64,000 nt of DNA from Patescibacteria group bacterium (lineage in GTDB: Bacteria; Patescibacteria; ABY1; UBA10025; JAHIVO01), in the NCBI GenBank assembly GCA_028718605.1, contig JAQULM010000002.1:124001-188000 (forward strand). The letters run 5' to 3'. This document shows positions 32,179 to 40,640 of the stretch, one piece after another (the stretch's first letter is position 1; the number at the start of each line of letters is the position of its first letter). A program made the translations under genes and the position numbers. Below the pieces are notes generated by a model. That model saw only the letters and a program-made list of their open reading frames with translations. It had not been told where the DNA came from and did no database searches.

Positions 32179-34011
32179 GTGAAACAGTTCGCGTTAAATT
32201 TTTTCAAAAGACTCAAAAACGGAAGTACAAAAGGAGCAGACGAAACGAGCCAACCCTTGAAAATCCCGTCTGTCCTCGAAGACAAGGATGAGCTTGATAA
32301 AAAGCTTGTTTTTTCGTTAGCGAAACAACGGTTTCCGACGTGGCAGCAAGTACAGTACCTCTCGCAATACCTTTCAAAAAAAGAAAAGCTCCTGATCCGC
32401 GGGCTTATCGTGATCACGCTGGCCGCCCTCGTCATCCTGGCCATCCGGTTTTATTTCCGGCATGTGGAATATCTTCCCCAAAACGGCGGTACGTATACCG
32501 AAGCGCTCGTTGGCCAGCCACAATACATCAATCCAGTCCTCGCACAGGGAGATATCGACCGAGATATCACCTCGCTGGTCTACGCCGGCCTGTTCCGGTA
32601 CGATGCGGGATTGAAGCTTGTCACCGATCTCGCATCATCCTACGAACTGTCGGAAGATAAAAAAACGTATACGATACATTTGCGGGAAAATGTATACTGG
32701 CACAATGGCAACGCGATACTGGCTGACGATGTCGTATTTACGTTCGAAACAATCCAGGACCCGGAATACAAGAGTCCCTACTACCAAAACTTCCAGGGTG
32801 TCGCTATCGAGCGGATTGACGACCGTACGGTGACATTCACACTCCCCGAACCATTTGCCCCATTCCTTTCCAACCTAACCGTCGGGATCATCCCCGGCCA
32901 TATCTGGGGTGATATCGGACCGAGCAATTTCCATCTCGCGGAATATAACACCAGGCCTGTCGGTTCTGGGCCGCTGCAGTTCAAGAAACTTACAAAAGAC
33001 CGCTCGGGGAACATTAAATCATACGAACTTACCCGCTACGGCAGCTACCACGGATCGCGGACGTACATTGACGGCATTATATTTAAATTCTACCCGGATT
33101 TCGAGTCGGCCATTACTGCGGTAAAAAATAATAATGTTGACGGCATCAGCTACCTGCCCAAGGAATCCCGGAATACGCTCAATGGAAAACGCGGGTACCG
33201 TACGTATTCATTCCAACTGCCCCAATACACCGCTGTATTCTTTAACCAGAAAAATGAACTTCTGAAAAACAAAGAGCTCAAACAGGCTCTCGCCTATGCG
33301 ACCGATAAAAAGCGTATCCTCACCGAAGCGCTGAAGGGGCTTGGCAAAAGCATTAATGGGCCGATCCTTCCAGGATTTCTTGGTTACCACCCTGATATAA
33401 AAAAATACTCCTTTGATCCGGCAAAAGCAGCCGAATTGCTTGATCAGGCGGGCTGGAAAGTGCCAGAGGGCGGCGGCCTAAGGGCTAAGAATGGCGCCGA
33501 ACTTAAATTTTCCCTTACCACTGTGGACCAGACGGAATACCTCAATACCGCCAATATTCTCCGTGAGAATTGGGAAGCGATAGGCGTCGGCATCGAACTG
33601 AAGATCATGAATCCGCTCCGCGTCGACAAGGAAGTGATCAAGCCAAAGGACTACGAGGCTTTCCTCTACGGCGAGATACTCGGCTCTGACCCGGACCCAT
33701 ACCCATTCTGGCATTCAAGCCAGAGCACGAATGGCGGCCTCAATCTTTCCAATTATTACAATAAAGAGGTTGACAAGTTGCTTGAAGAGGGGCGCAAAAT
33801 CGATGCCACAGACGAGCGTGCACAGAAGTACCGCGACTTCCAGAATATCATCGCCGAGGAAATGCCAGCGCTCTTTCTCTACTCCCCGTCCTACGACTAT
33901 TATACTTCGGACACTATTAAAGGCATCACGACAACACGGATTAACATCCCGTCAGATCGCTTCAGTGGCATCTCGGGCTGGTATATAAAGACACGCCTGG
34001 GGTGGCAATAA
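32179..34011 (+). CDS. Membrane-anchored peptide-binding protein (SBP_bac_5 type)
   Basis: 610 residues from a GTG start. The N-terminal 70 residues are charged and cytoplasmic, one membrane helix follows (near 74-92, LLIRGLIVITLAALVILA), then an extracytoplasmic substrate-binding domain of the oligopeptide family: NGGTYTEALVGQPQYINPVL, the central VTDLASSYELSEDKKTYTIH and NILRENWEAIGVGIELKI. Such proteins normally deliver peptides to an ABC importer, but no permease or ATPase is adjacent. The long cytoplasmic head replaces the usual lipoprotein signal, which is unusual for the family. Confidence 0.88.
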   Translation: MKQFALNFFKRLKNGSTKGADETSQPLKIPSVLEDKDELDKKLVFSLAKQRFPTWQQVQYLSQYLSKKEKLLIRGLIVITLAALVILAIRFYFRHVEYLPQNGGTYTEALVGQPQYINPVLAQGDIDRDITSLVYAGLFRYDAGLKLVTDLASSYELSEDKKTYTIHLRENVYWHNGNAILADDVVFTFETIQDPEYKSPYYQNFQGVAIERIDDRTVTFTLPEPFAPFLSNLTVGIIPGHIWGDIGPSNFHLAEYNTRPVGSGPLQFKKLTKDRSGNIKSYELTRYGSYHGSRTYIDGIIFKFYPDFESAITAVKNNNVDGISYLPKESRNTLNGKRGYRTYSFQLPQYTAVFFNQKNELLKNKELKQALAYATDKKRILTEALKGLGKSINGPILPGFLGYHPDIKKYSFDPAKAAELLDQAGWKVPEGGGLRAKNGAELKFSLTTVDQTEYLNTANILRENWEAIGVGIELKIMNPLRVDKEVIKPKDYEAFLYGEILGSDPDPYPFWHSSQSTNGGLNLSNYYNKEVDKLLEEGRKIDATDERAQKYRDFQNIIAEEMPALFLYSPSYDYYTSDTIKGITTTRINIPSDRFSGISGWYIKTRLGWQ

Positions 34012-34117
34012 GCACGTAGGGAAACGCGCCGCGGGGCTGCCCGCAGACGCCGCTCATACTCCATTGCTGGGTAAGCTGGCAGGGCACCCTCGGACTATTT
34101 CACATTCACAACAATCT

Positions 34118-34204
34118 GCCGGAGTGGTGAAATTGGTATACACGCATGGTTCAGAGCCATGTGCCCGCAAGGGCTTGGAGGTTCAAGTCCTCTCTCCGGC
34201 ACCA
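34118..34204 (+). tRNA. tRNA-Leu (anticodon CAG) with encoded CCA
   Basis: A class II tRNA: acceptor GCCGGAG/CTCCGGC, anticodon stem CATGG/CCATG with loop TTCAGAG (anticodon CAG), variable arm TGCCCGCAAGGGCTT and T-arm GGAGG/CCTCT with TTCAAGT. Discriminator A at 34201 and CCA at 34202-34204, unlike the other two tRNAs here, which lack it. Confidence 0.95.
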
Positions 34205-34297
34205 GTTACGCACCCCTCACCGAATGAACGAAGGGAATCATCGTGTTGGGTTCTCCGCGGCATTCACTAACGAAAACACGCACTGAATACTATTCTC

Positions 34298-36040
34298 ATG
34301 AAACAATCATACAACCAATATAAACAAGGCAGCCGCCGCCGGCAGCACAACAAACAGCGGCAGCCGCAGCGATCAAACGTATCACTCCGCATCATTCCTC
34401 TTGGCGGCCAAGAAGAGGTCGGCCGGAATATGACGGTTTTTGAATACGGAAATGACATTATCATCCTCGATATGGGGCTTCAGTTCCCCGAAGAAGACAT
34501 GCCGGGCATTGATTACATCATTCCAAACACAACATACCTCAGAGGCAAAGAAAAGCGGATTCGTGCCGTCGTGTTCAGCCACGGCCACCTCGACCATATC
34601 GGCGCGGCCCCAATCCTCCTGCAGCAACTTGGGTACCCATTGGTAATCGGGAGGCCCCTCACCATAGCGCTGATAAAAAACCGCCTCGAGGATTTTTCCC
34701 GCGGCGCAGTAGCCCAACTGAAAAGCCAGCAAATAAAAACGCTCAATAATTCGTTTCGGTTTGGCCCCTTCACGGTCCGATTCTTCCAGGTTGACCACTC
34801 GATCATGGACGCAGTGGGGGTCATCGTGCAAACACCGAGCGGCACCGTCATCCATCCCGGGGACTGGACATACGAAAAAAATCCGATCGGCAGAAAAGCG
34901 ATCACGTACCGCCATTTGTCGTCGCTCCCCCGACCGACACTACTTATGCTCGAAAGCCTTGGCGCGATAGCCCCGCATGCGCGGACGCCAGAGCGTACCA
35001 TGTACCAAAATCTCGAAAACCTCATCCGCCAAGCGCGCGGCAGAGTTATCATTGGCACATTTTCCTCGCAACTCGAACGCATCCGCCAGATTATCGAATA
35101 CGCCCAGCGAATTGATAAAAAAGTTGCGCTCGACGGGTACAGTATGCGCATGAACGTTGAAGTCGCCAAGCAGCTCGGGTACATCAAGGCGGGTAAAAAA
35201 ACCTTGATACCGATCAATCAAATCCATAATTTCCCAGACAGGCGCATCGTTGTTTTGTGCACGGGCGCGCAGGGAGAAGGCAACGCTGTCCTCTCGAGGA
35301 TTGTCAGTGGCGACCACCGGTTTGTAAAAATAAAGCGTGACGATACGATCGTATTTTCATCCTCCGTGATACCAGGCAATGAACGCACAGTCCAGCGGTT
35401 GAAAGACAATCTCTACCGGCTATGCGACAATGTCATACATACTGATATCATGGAAGTTCACTCGGGCGGGCATAGCAATGCTGAAGACATCGTCGAGTTG
35501 CTTCGGCAAATACAACCCACGTACTTCCTCCCGGTATACGCGAACCACTATATGCTGAAAGAGGCCGGTAAACTTGCAGTCCGTCATGGATTCAACCAGA
35601 AAAACATCGCAATCCTCGACAATGGCTCAGTGCTTGAGCTCCGGAATCGTGAAATGAAAGTGTTGCCAAAGAAGGTGCCGACCGACCATGTCTTCGTGGA
35701 TGGGCTCGGCGTTGGTGATGTTTCAAACGTCGTACTCCGTGACCGCCAGTTACTCGCAAAGGACGGCATTTTTATCGTGATTGTGACAATCGAAGGGCGG
35801 ACCGGCCGGCTCGTTGGCGACCCGGACATTACAACCCATGGGTTCATCCAGCCGCGTGAAAACCAAGAGCTTATCGAAAACGTGCGGCGAAAAGTGAAAA
35901 AAATCCTCCGTGATGGCAACCCACGCACAGGAGCGGACGAACCATATATTAAAAATCAGATCAGGGACAAAATCGGCCAGTATCTCTTCACGAAGACTGA
36001 ACGCCGGCCGATGGTACTTCCCGTCGTAATAGAAGTATAG
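34298..36040 (+). CDS. rnj: Ribonuclease J
   Basis: 580 residues. A 25-residue Gln/Arg-rich tail precedes the metallo-beta-lactamase core: RIIPLGGQEEVGRNMTVFEY, IIILDMGLQFPEEDMPGID, and the metal motif FSHGHLDHIGA near 93. The beta-CASP region has GTFSSQLERI and the C-terminal KTLIPINQIHNFPDRRIVVL with CTGAQGEGNAVLSRIVSGDH. It is the main 5'-3' exo/endoribonuclease in bacteria lacking RNase E, suiting mRNA decay and rRNA maturation. It is monocistronic, between tRNA-Leu and trpS. Confidence 0.96.
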   Translation: MKQSYNQYKQGSRRRQHNKQRQPQRSNVSLRIIPLGGQEEVGRNMTVFEYGNDIIILDMGLQFPEEDMPGIDYIIPNTTYLRGKEKRIRAVVFSHGHLDHIGAAPILLQQLGYPLVIGRPLTIALIKNRLEDFSRGAVAQLKSQQIKTLNNSFRFGPFTVRFFQVDHSIMDAVGVIVQTPSGTVIHPGDWTYEKNPIGRKAITYRHLSSLPRPTLLMLESLGAIAPHARTPERTMYQNLENLIRQARGRVIIGTFSSQLERIRQIIEYAQRIDKKVALDGYSMRMNVEVAKQLGYIKAGKKTLIPINQIHNFPDRRIVVLCTGAQGEGNAVLSRIVSGDHRFVKIKRDDTIVFSSSVIPGNERTVQRLKDNLYRLCDNVIHTDIMEVHSGGHSNAEDIVELLRQIQPTYFLPVYANHYMLKEAGKLAVRHGFNQKNIAILDNGSVLELRNREMKVLPKKVPTDHVFVDGLGVGDVSNVVLRDRQLLAKDGIFIVIVTIEGRTGRLVGDPDITTHGFIQPRENQELIENVRRKVKKILRDGNPRTGADEPYIKNQIRDKIGQYLFTKTERRPMVLPVVIEV

Positions 36041-36122
36041 GCCGACGTGCCCCGTAAAGTCATACGTAGCGGGGTGGTACGGCAGGTGGTAATCGAGGCG
36101 CAGCAGATATAATAAAATTGGA

Positions 36123-36151
36123 TTGCAAAATCCGTATAAAACGTCTATCAT
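36123..36151 (+). promoter_or_regulatory. Promoter of trpS (leaderless)
   Basis: TTGCAA (36123-36128) and TATCAT (36146-36151) at 17 bases; ATG 36158 is six bases beyond the -10. Confidence 0.65.
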
Positions 36152-36157
36152 AGAGAC

Positions 36158-37291
36158 ATGAAACATGTCATTTTTTCAGGCATCCAGCCGTCAGGCCAGC
36201 TCCACATCGGCAACTATTTTGGAGCGATTCGGTCGTGGCTTGATCTGCAGAAGCAGCCAGGAACGACATGTATTTTTGCGATTGTCGACTACCACGCACT
36301 GACCGAGGGTCCAGACCCAAAAGAATTGGAACAGCGCATTTTTGATACCACGGTGGACTTCCTGGCGGCTGGCCTCAACCCGCAGAAAAGCACGATTATG
36401 CTGCAGTCGCTCGTCCCGGAACATACCGACCTCGCGTGGATCCTCAACTGCGTAACGCCGATCTCATGGCTCGAACGCGTACCCACGTTTAAGGAAAAGG
36501 CAGCGCAGTTCAAAAATAACCTCAATATGGGCTTGATGGACTATCCCATCTTGATGGCCGCCGACATCCTGCTGTACAACGCCACACTTGTGCCAGTCGG
36601 CCTGGACCAACTGCCACACCTAGAACTTGCCCGCGAGATCGCGAGAAGCTTCAACGCGCGGTACGGGAAGACGTTCGTGGAACCAGCGGATAGAATAACA
36701 CCGACGCCAAAAATCATGAGCCTTACGGATCCCACTAAAAAAATGTCGAAGAGCCTGGGGATAAAAGCATACATCGCCCTCTCCGACGAACCAGCAGTTA
36801 TCGAGAAAAAGATCGCGTCGCTCCCGACCGCGACCGGCAATGAGGCAACCATCATCCAGGAACTTCTCAAGAGTACCAAAGAAATCCATGAGGAATTCAA
36901 GGACATCACGGCGAGCAAAACGGCAGATCGACAGATCACGACGGAAGCTGACCTGAACGCGCTCCGGAAAAAGCTCGGTGACGCGAAATACCGGACGTTC
37001 ATGGCACTCTACAACTTTTACATGCTCCTGTACATCTTCGCATCGGCGCATGACCGGCGCCGCTTCCTGGACGAACTCCAAAAAGGGACAGCGCAGTTTT
37101 CGGTATACAAGAAATTGCTCTCAAACCGCATTGCAACGTACCCGCCGTTTGTCGCATTCCGCAAGAAACGCGCCGAGCTTGTCCGCAACCCCAAACAGGT
37201 GGAAAAAACGCTCCGCGACGGCAGCGCACGCGCGCGGCGCCATGCAATCCGCAATCTCACCATCATCAAGAAAAAAATCGGCCTGGCATAA
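36158..37291 (+). CDS. trpS: Tryptophanyl-tRNA synthetase
   Basis: 377 residues. Class I signatures: HIGN in SGIQPSGQLHIGNYFGAIRS (near 17) and the KMSKS loop in LTDPTKKMSKSLG (near 194). FAIVDYHALT and LNMGLMDYPILMAADILLYN are typical of bacterial TrpRS. The length is about 45 residues above the usual 330 because of a C-terminal basic extension (after residue 335, rich in Arg/Lys). It charges tRNA-Trp. A stem-loop region follows before the GalT-like gene. Confidence 0.96.
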   Translation: MKHVIFSGIQPSGQLHIGNYFGAIRSWLDLQKQPGTTCIFAIVDYHALTEGPDPKELEQRIFDTTVDFLAAGLNPQKSTIMLQSLVPEHTDLAWILNCVTPISWLERVPTFKEKAAQFKNNLNMGLMDYPILMAADILLYNATLVPVGLDQLPHLELAREIARSFNARYGKTFVEPADRITPTPKIMSLTDPTKKMSKSLGIKAYIALSDEPAVIEKKIASLPTATGNEATIIQELLKSTKEIHEEFKDITASKTADRQITTEADLNALRKKLGDAKYRTFMALYNFYMLLYIFASAHDRRRFLDELQKGTAQFSVYKKLLSNRIATYPPFVAFRKKRAELVRNPKQVEKTLRDGSARARRHAIRNLTIIKKKIGLA

Positions 37292-37301
37292 ATAGATAAC
37301 C

Positions 37302-37358
37302 CGCACCTTCTCTATTACTGACGCCGTCAGTCTCTGAAAATCGGAGGGTGCGATTTTG
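37302..37358 (+). terminator. Nested stem-loop between trpS and the GalT-like gene
   Basis: CGCACC (37302-37307) pairs with GGTGCG (37347-37352), followed by ATTTTGG. Inside lies a near-perfect palindrome ACTGACG-C-CGTCAGT (37317-37331). It could end trpS transcription or be an operator for the next gene. Confidence 0.4.
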
Positions 37359-37404
37359 GAATACTTAGGAAAACAAAGAAAAAAGGAAATACAAGGAGGT
37401 AACA

Positions 37405-38541
37405 ATGCCCTTTACAGACCACCGACTGGACGGCTGTGTCCACGAACTCGTAGAGTCCCCTTTTGATGGCGGATTCACCATTGTACGGCACTTACCAGAG
37501 GTACCACCTGACCAACAAGAGGCGTATATTCGTGAACTGCTGTCACATTGGCGCTCAAGGGCAACGAATCGAACTGGGCTGATGCCGCTTGAAGAATGGT
37601 GTTTCTACTGCGGAAACGACAGGCAGTATACGTATCCTGATGAGGCAACCCATCAGACAGACTCAGGTCTCATCCGTGTAGTCACCTTGAAACAAGTTCC
37701 GCTTCGAACCGGAATCCCGATTGACCGGACCCCAGCTGACGAGACGTACAGCAGGAAAAACGCGTACGGGGCACTCGAGCGGATCATCCTGCCGAGCCAC
37801 GACCGCCGCATTGCTGAACTCGACGCCGGTACCTTCGGCCTCTGCCTGCAGATTGCCGCCAGCCGAATCGCAGACCTGGCCCGAGACCCGAACCTGAAAT
37901 ACGTCACGTTCTTCGTCGACGGCAATGGCGTAGTTGAGGATTGCGGCTTCATCCACACTCAGCTTCAGGTCATCGGCGTAACCGACGTACCGAAAATCAG
38001 AATCGCCCCCCAGTTGCAACGCTCTCTTGGATTCTACTATGGCCAGCAGAAAGAGCGCTGCCTTACCTGCGAAACGATCGGCACGGAGCTGAAGAGGATT
38101 GACCGAATCGTTCTCACAACCGACCATTTCCTGTCGTGGATTCCATACGCGTCCCGGAGCCCCCTCGAAGTATGTTTCACGCCCCTTGACCATGCCGCGT
38201 CATATGAAGAAACGCCGCCGAGCCAGTTCGCTGAACTCGCCGGCCTCATCCTGGATGTGGTCCGGAAGCTCGAACTGCTCCTCGGTACGCGGTTCCCATA
38301 CCAGCTCAAGCTATTCAACGCGCCAGTCTGGTCATTCGGCCGTTTCCCCAATGGAAGCCCGGAAGTGAAGCGTGAGCACATTCAAAACGCATTCCATTGG
38401 CGCCTCGTCCTCGACCCAAACCTTGAGATCCCGGCTGTTATCAGGGAAGTCGTCGACTACGACATCAACGTGCTGCCGCCTAAGGTTGGTGCGATGCTCC
38501 TGCGCCTCCCTGACCACGAAATAAGCAAATGGACCAGCTGA
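37405..38541 (+). CDS. Galactose-1-phosphate uridylyltransferase-like protein (GalT/HIT superfamily)
   Basis: 378 residues preceded by a perfect AAGGAGGTAAC site. CFYCGNDRQ near 66 is the N-terminal Cys pair of the family. EDCGFIHTQLQVIG around 178 corresponds to the HPHxQ active-site stretch: the nucleophilic His and the Gln remain, but the first His and Pro are changed. HWRLVLDPNLEIPA near 330 is a second GalT-type motif. It would transfer nucleotides between sugar phosphates, or may have diverged to another reaction. It is monocistronic. Confidence 0.7.
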   Translation: MPFTDHRLDGCVHELVESPFDGGFTIVRHLPEVPPDQQEAYIRELLSHWRSRATNRTGLMPLEEWCFYCGNDRQYTYPDEATHQTDSGLIRVVTLKQVPLRTGIPIDRTPADETYSRKNAYGALERIILPSHDRRIAELDAGTFGLCLQIAASRIADLARDPNLKYVTFFVDGNGVVEDCGFIHTQLQVIGVTDVPKIRIAPQLQRSLGFYYGQQKERCLTCETIGTELKRIDRIVLTTDHFLSWIPYASRSPLEVCFTPLDHAASYEETPPSQFAELAGLILDVVRKLELLLGTRFPYQLKLFNAPVWSFGRFPNGSPEVKREHIQNAFHWRLVLDPNLEIPAVIREVVDYDINVLPPKVGAMLLRLPDHEISKWTS

Positions 38542-38575
38542 AACAACGCTTGGGCATCCGTGCCAAGCACAAACA

Positions 38576-38615
38576 CACCCGTGTGCCTTCCAAATAGGCC
38601 ACGGGTGATTATTTT
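38576..38615. terminator. Terminator between convergent genes
   Basis: CACCCGTG (38576-38583) and CACGGGTG (38600-38607), followed on the plus strand by ATTATTTT. It lies between the GalT-like gene and efp. Confidence 0.7.
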
Positions 38616-38627
38616 ACAATAGAACGG

Positions 38628-39191
38628 CTATGCCTTCCCGACGTACTTGCCCGTATCGGTATTGAGCACTATCATGGCGCCCTCTTCGATGAAGAGCGGT
38701 GCGTCCATGACATACCCCGTTTCGAGCGTGACTTTTTTCAACACTGAACCCTGCGCCGTATCGCCCCGAATGCCCGGGGGCGCCGAGGTAACCCGGTACT
38801 CAATCTTCTTCGGGAGCTCAACGGTAATCGGATTGCCATTGAAATTGAGCACATCAACTTCGAGGTTCTCCTTCAGAAACGCAACTTTATCAGCGCCGAT
38901 CTGGTCCTCGGTAACAAAAAACTGGTCGTACGTGGACGAATCCATGAAGTAATAATTTGAGTCTTCGCGGTATAAAAAATTCGCTTTCGAACGGCTGATA
39001 TCAGCCGGCTCGACTTTATCCTGCCCCTTGAATGACCGGTCGAGCGTCTTGCCGGTCTTCAGCGCCTGAATCGTGGTCCGCATGACCCCCTGGCCACGCC
39101 CCATTTTCACAAAATCATGCTTCAGTATCACGTACGGCTCCCCGTCGAGGACGATATACACCCCTGCTTTGAGATCATTGATGACCAGCAT
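38628..39191 (-). CDS. efp: Elongation factor P
   Basis: 187 residues with three beta-barrel domains: N-terminal KOW-like MLVINDLKAGVYIVLDGEPY, the OB domain IEYRVTSAPPGIRGDTAQGS and C-terminal DAPLFIEEGAMIVLNTDTG. The tip loop reads VKMGRGQG, placing Arg at residue 32 where many bacteria have a modified Lys. EF-P relieves ribosome stalling at polyproline. The gene follows rpsR by three bases. Confidence 0.95.
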   Translation of the reverse strand: MLVINDLKAGVYIVLDGEPYVILKHDFVKMGRGQGVMRTTIQALKTGKTLDRSFKGQDKVEPADISRSKANFLYREDSNYYFMDSSTYDQFFVTEDQIGADKVAFLKENLEVDVLNFNGNPITVELPKKIEYRVTSAPPGIRGDTAQGSVLKKVTLETGYVMDAPLFIEEGAMIVLNTDTGKYVGKA

Positions 39192-39194
39192 ACG

Positions 39195-39428
39195 CTACCG
39201 CAATGTATACGGCAGGAGCGCCATAAAACGCGCCCGCTTAATAGCCTCTGCAAGCTTGCGCTGGTGCTTCGCGCAAATGCCAGTTTTCTTACGGGGCAGA
39301 ATTTTCCCGTACGAGGATGTAAACCGCTGGAGGAGCTTGATGTCTTTATAATCGACCTCGCTCATCGCGTTCGTGCAGAAATGGCACTCTCGCTGGACGA
39401 TGACGACTTTGGTTCTTGGTTTTCGCAT
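39195..39428 (-). CDS. rpsR: Ribosomal protein bS18
   Basis: 77 residues from ATG 39428 (MRKPRTKVVIVQREC). Core motifs VDYKDIKLLQRFTSSYGKIL and KTGICAKHQRKLAEAIKRAR match bS18. The N-terminal CHFC and later C-x2-H suggest a zinc-binding form. It pairs with bS6 on the 30S platform, and the operon order rpsF-ssb-rpsR is classical. Confidence 0.96.
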   Translation of the reverse strand: MRKPRTKVVIVQRECHFCTNAMSEVDYKDIKLLQRFTSSYGKILPRKKTGICAKHQRKLAEAIKRARFMALLPYTLR

Positions 39429-39491
39429 AATGTGTTGGCCTTTTAGGTATGAATACAAGCATGGATTGCTCAAGCGCTGCGCCTACCGATG

Positions 39492-39935
39492 CTAGAACGG
39501 GATATCTTCAACGTTAATTTCCGGCTCACCGGATCCTGCGGGTTCCGGCTGTGCCCCTTCCGCTGCGGCAGGTGCATTTTTTGATGATGGAGCCGCGGCC
39601 CCCGCACCTGGCCGGTCGAGCATGATCATATTTTCCGCAATAATTTCGGTCCGATAGCGTTTCACGCCGCTCTGGTCATCCCACGACCGGGTCTGGAGGC
39701 GGCCTTCGATATACACCTTGCTGCCCTTCTTGAGGTACTGCCCGACGATTTCCGCGAGCCGGCGCCATGCAACAACCGTATGGTATTCAACCTGGTCTTG
39801 CTGCTGGCCGGATTGGTTTTTCCAACGGCGGTTTGTCGCAATGCCAATGGTGGCGACATTCTGGCCTGTTGGCGTTGTACGCACCTCAGGATCGCGCGTT
39901 ACATTCCCGATAAGCATAACCTTATTCAAATTCAT
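39492..39935 (-). CDS. ssb: Single-stranded DNA-binding protein
   Basis: 147 residues: OB-fold with MNLNKVMLIGNVTRDPEVRT, YHTVVAWRRLAEIVGQYLKKG, VYIEGRLQTRSW; an Ala/Pro-rich linker; and the acidic tip ending VEDIPF, the standard protein-interaction tail. It binds ssDNA as a tetramer. It lies between rpsF and rpsR. Confidence 0.96.
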   Translation of the reverse strand: MNLNKVMLIGNVTRDPEVRTTPTGQNVATIGIATNRRWKNQSGQQQDQVEYHTVVAWRRLAEIVGQYLKKGSKVYIEGRLQTRSWDDQSGVKRYRTEIIAENMIMLDRPGAGAAAPSSKNAPAAAEGAQPEPAGSGEPEINVEDIPF

Positions 39936-39952
39936 ATGCGTAAAAGCGGAGA

Positions 39953-40456
39953 TTAAAATTCTTCCTTCAATATCTCATCGAGTTTCTTATCGAGGTCTTC
40001 AAGGCTGATTTTTGTCTCCTTTTTCGGTTCTTCCGAAACTGGCTTCGGCGGCTCAACAGGGGCAGCTGTTGCTGCTTGTTCTTGCGCGGCAACGCGTTGC
40101 TCTGCAGCACGCTTCGCCACAATTTTTTCACGCAACATGCGTTCAGCATTCACTTCCTGCGCAGTTTTCACGCGCTTGGTTAAAACCTGATACCGCAGGA
40201 GTTCCGGCATAAGTTTCAGGGTTGCATTCAAATTCTTCGGCAGAGACGACTCTGCGTCAAATTCAACCAGTACATACGCCCCATATTTCTCATGGCGTAT
40301 ATCATAGGCGAGTTTCCGCTTACCCCACTCCTCGGTCACGGTAACACGGCCTCCCTGCTGCACGATGCTTTCCTGGATCTTTTTCACGAGCGGCTCATGG
40401 TGCCGGTCGTCGACGCTCGATGAGATGATGAACAAAAGTTCGTAGTGCTGTACCAT
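39953..40456 (-). CDS. rpsF: Ribosomal protein bS6 with a long C-terminal extension
   Basis: 167 residues. The first 95 match bS6 (MVQHYELLFIISSSVDDRHHEP, TEEWGKRKLAYDIRHEKYG, YVLVEFDA, LKLMPELLRYQVLTKRV). About 65 further residues form a charged helix and an Ala/Pro/Glu-rich linker (AAPVEPPKPVSEEPKKE) ending ISLEDLDKKLDEILKEEF. The extension is absent from standard bS6 proteins. It is the first gene of the rpsF-ssb-rpsR-efp operon. Confidence 0.95.
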   Translation of the reverse strand: MVQHYELLFIISSSVDDRHHEPLVKKIQESIVQQGGRVTVTEEWGKRKLAYDIRHEKYGAYVLVEFDAESSLPKNLNATLKLMPELLRYQVLTKRVKTAQEVNAERMLREKIVAKRAAEQRVAAQEQAATAAPVEPPKPVSEEPKKETKISLEDLDKKLDEILKEEF

Positions 40457-40640
40457 ACGTACATTACGTTATTATTACGGGTTTCATTTGGAAAGATTTC
40501 TGCTTCGAGGAACGGCCGTCTCTGTGGATAAAAAAACCGCTCCGCTTCTAGCACTTCACAGTATGTGGAGTCTACCATACCGCCTGAAAAAACGCAAGGA
40601 TGGCGCATAAGCGCCGGAACCTGCTATACTGTGAGTTGGT

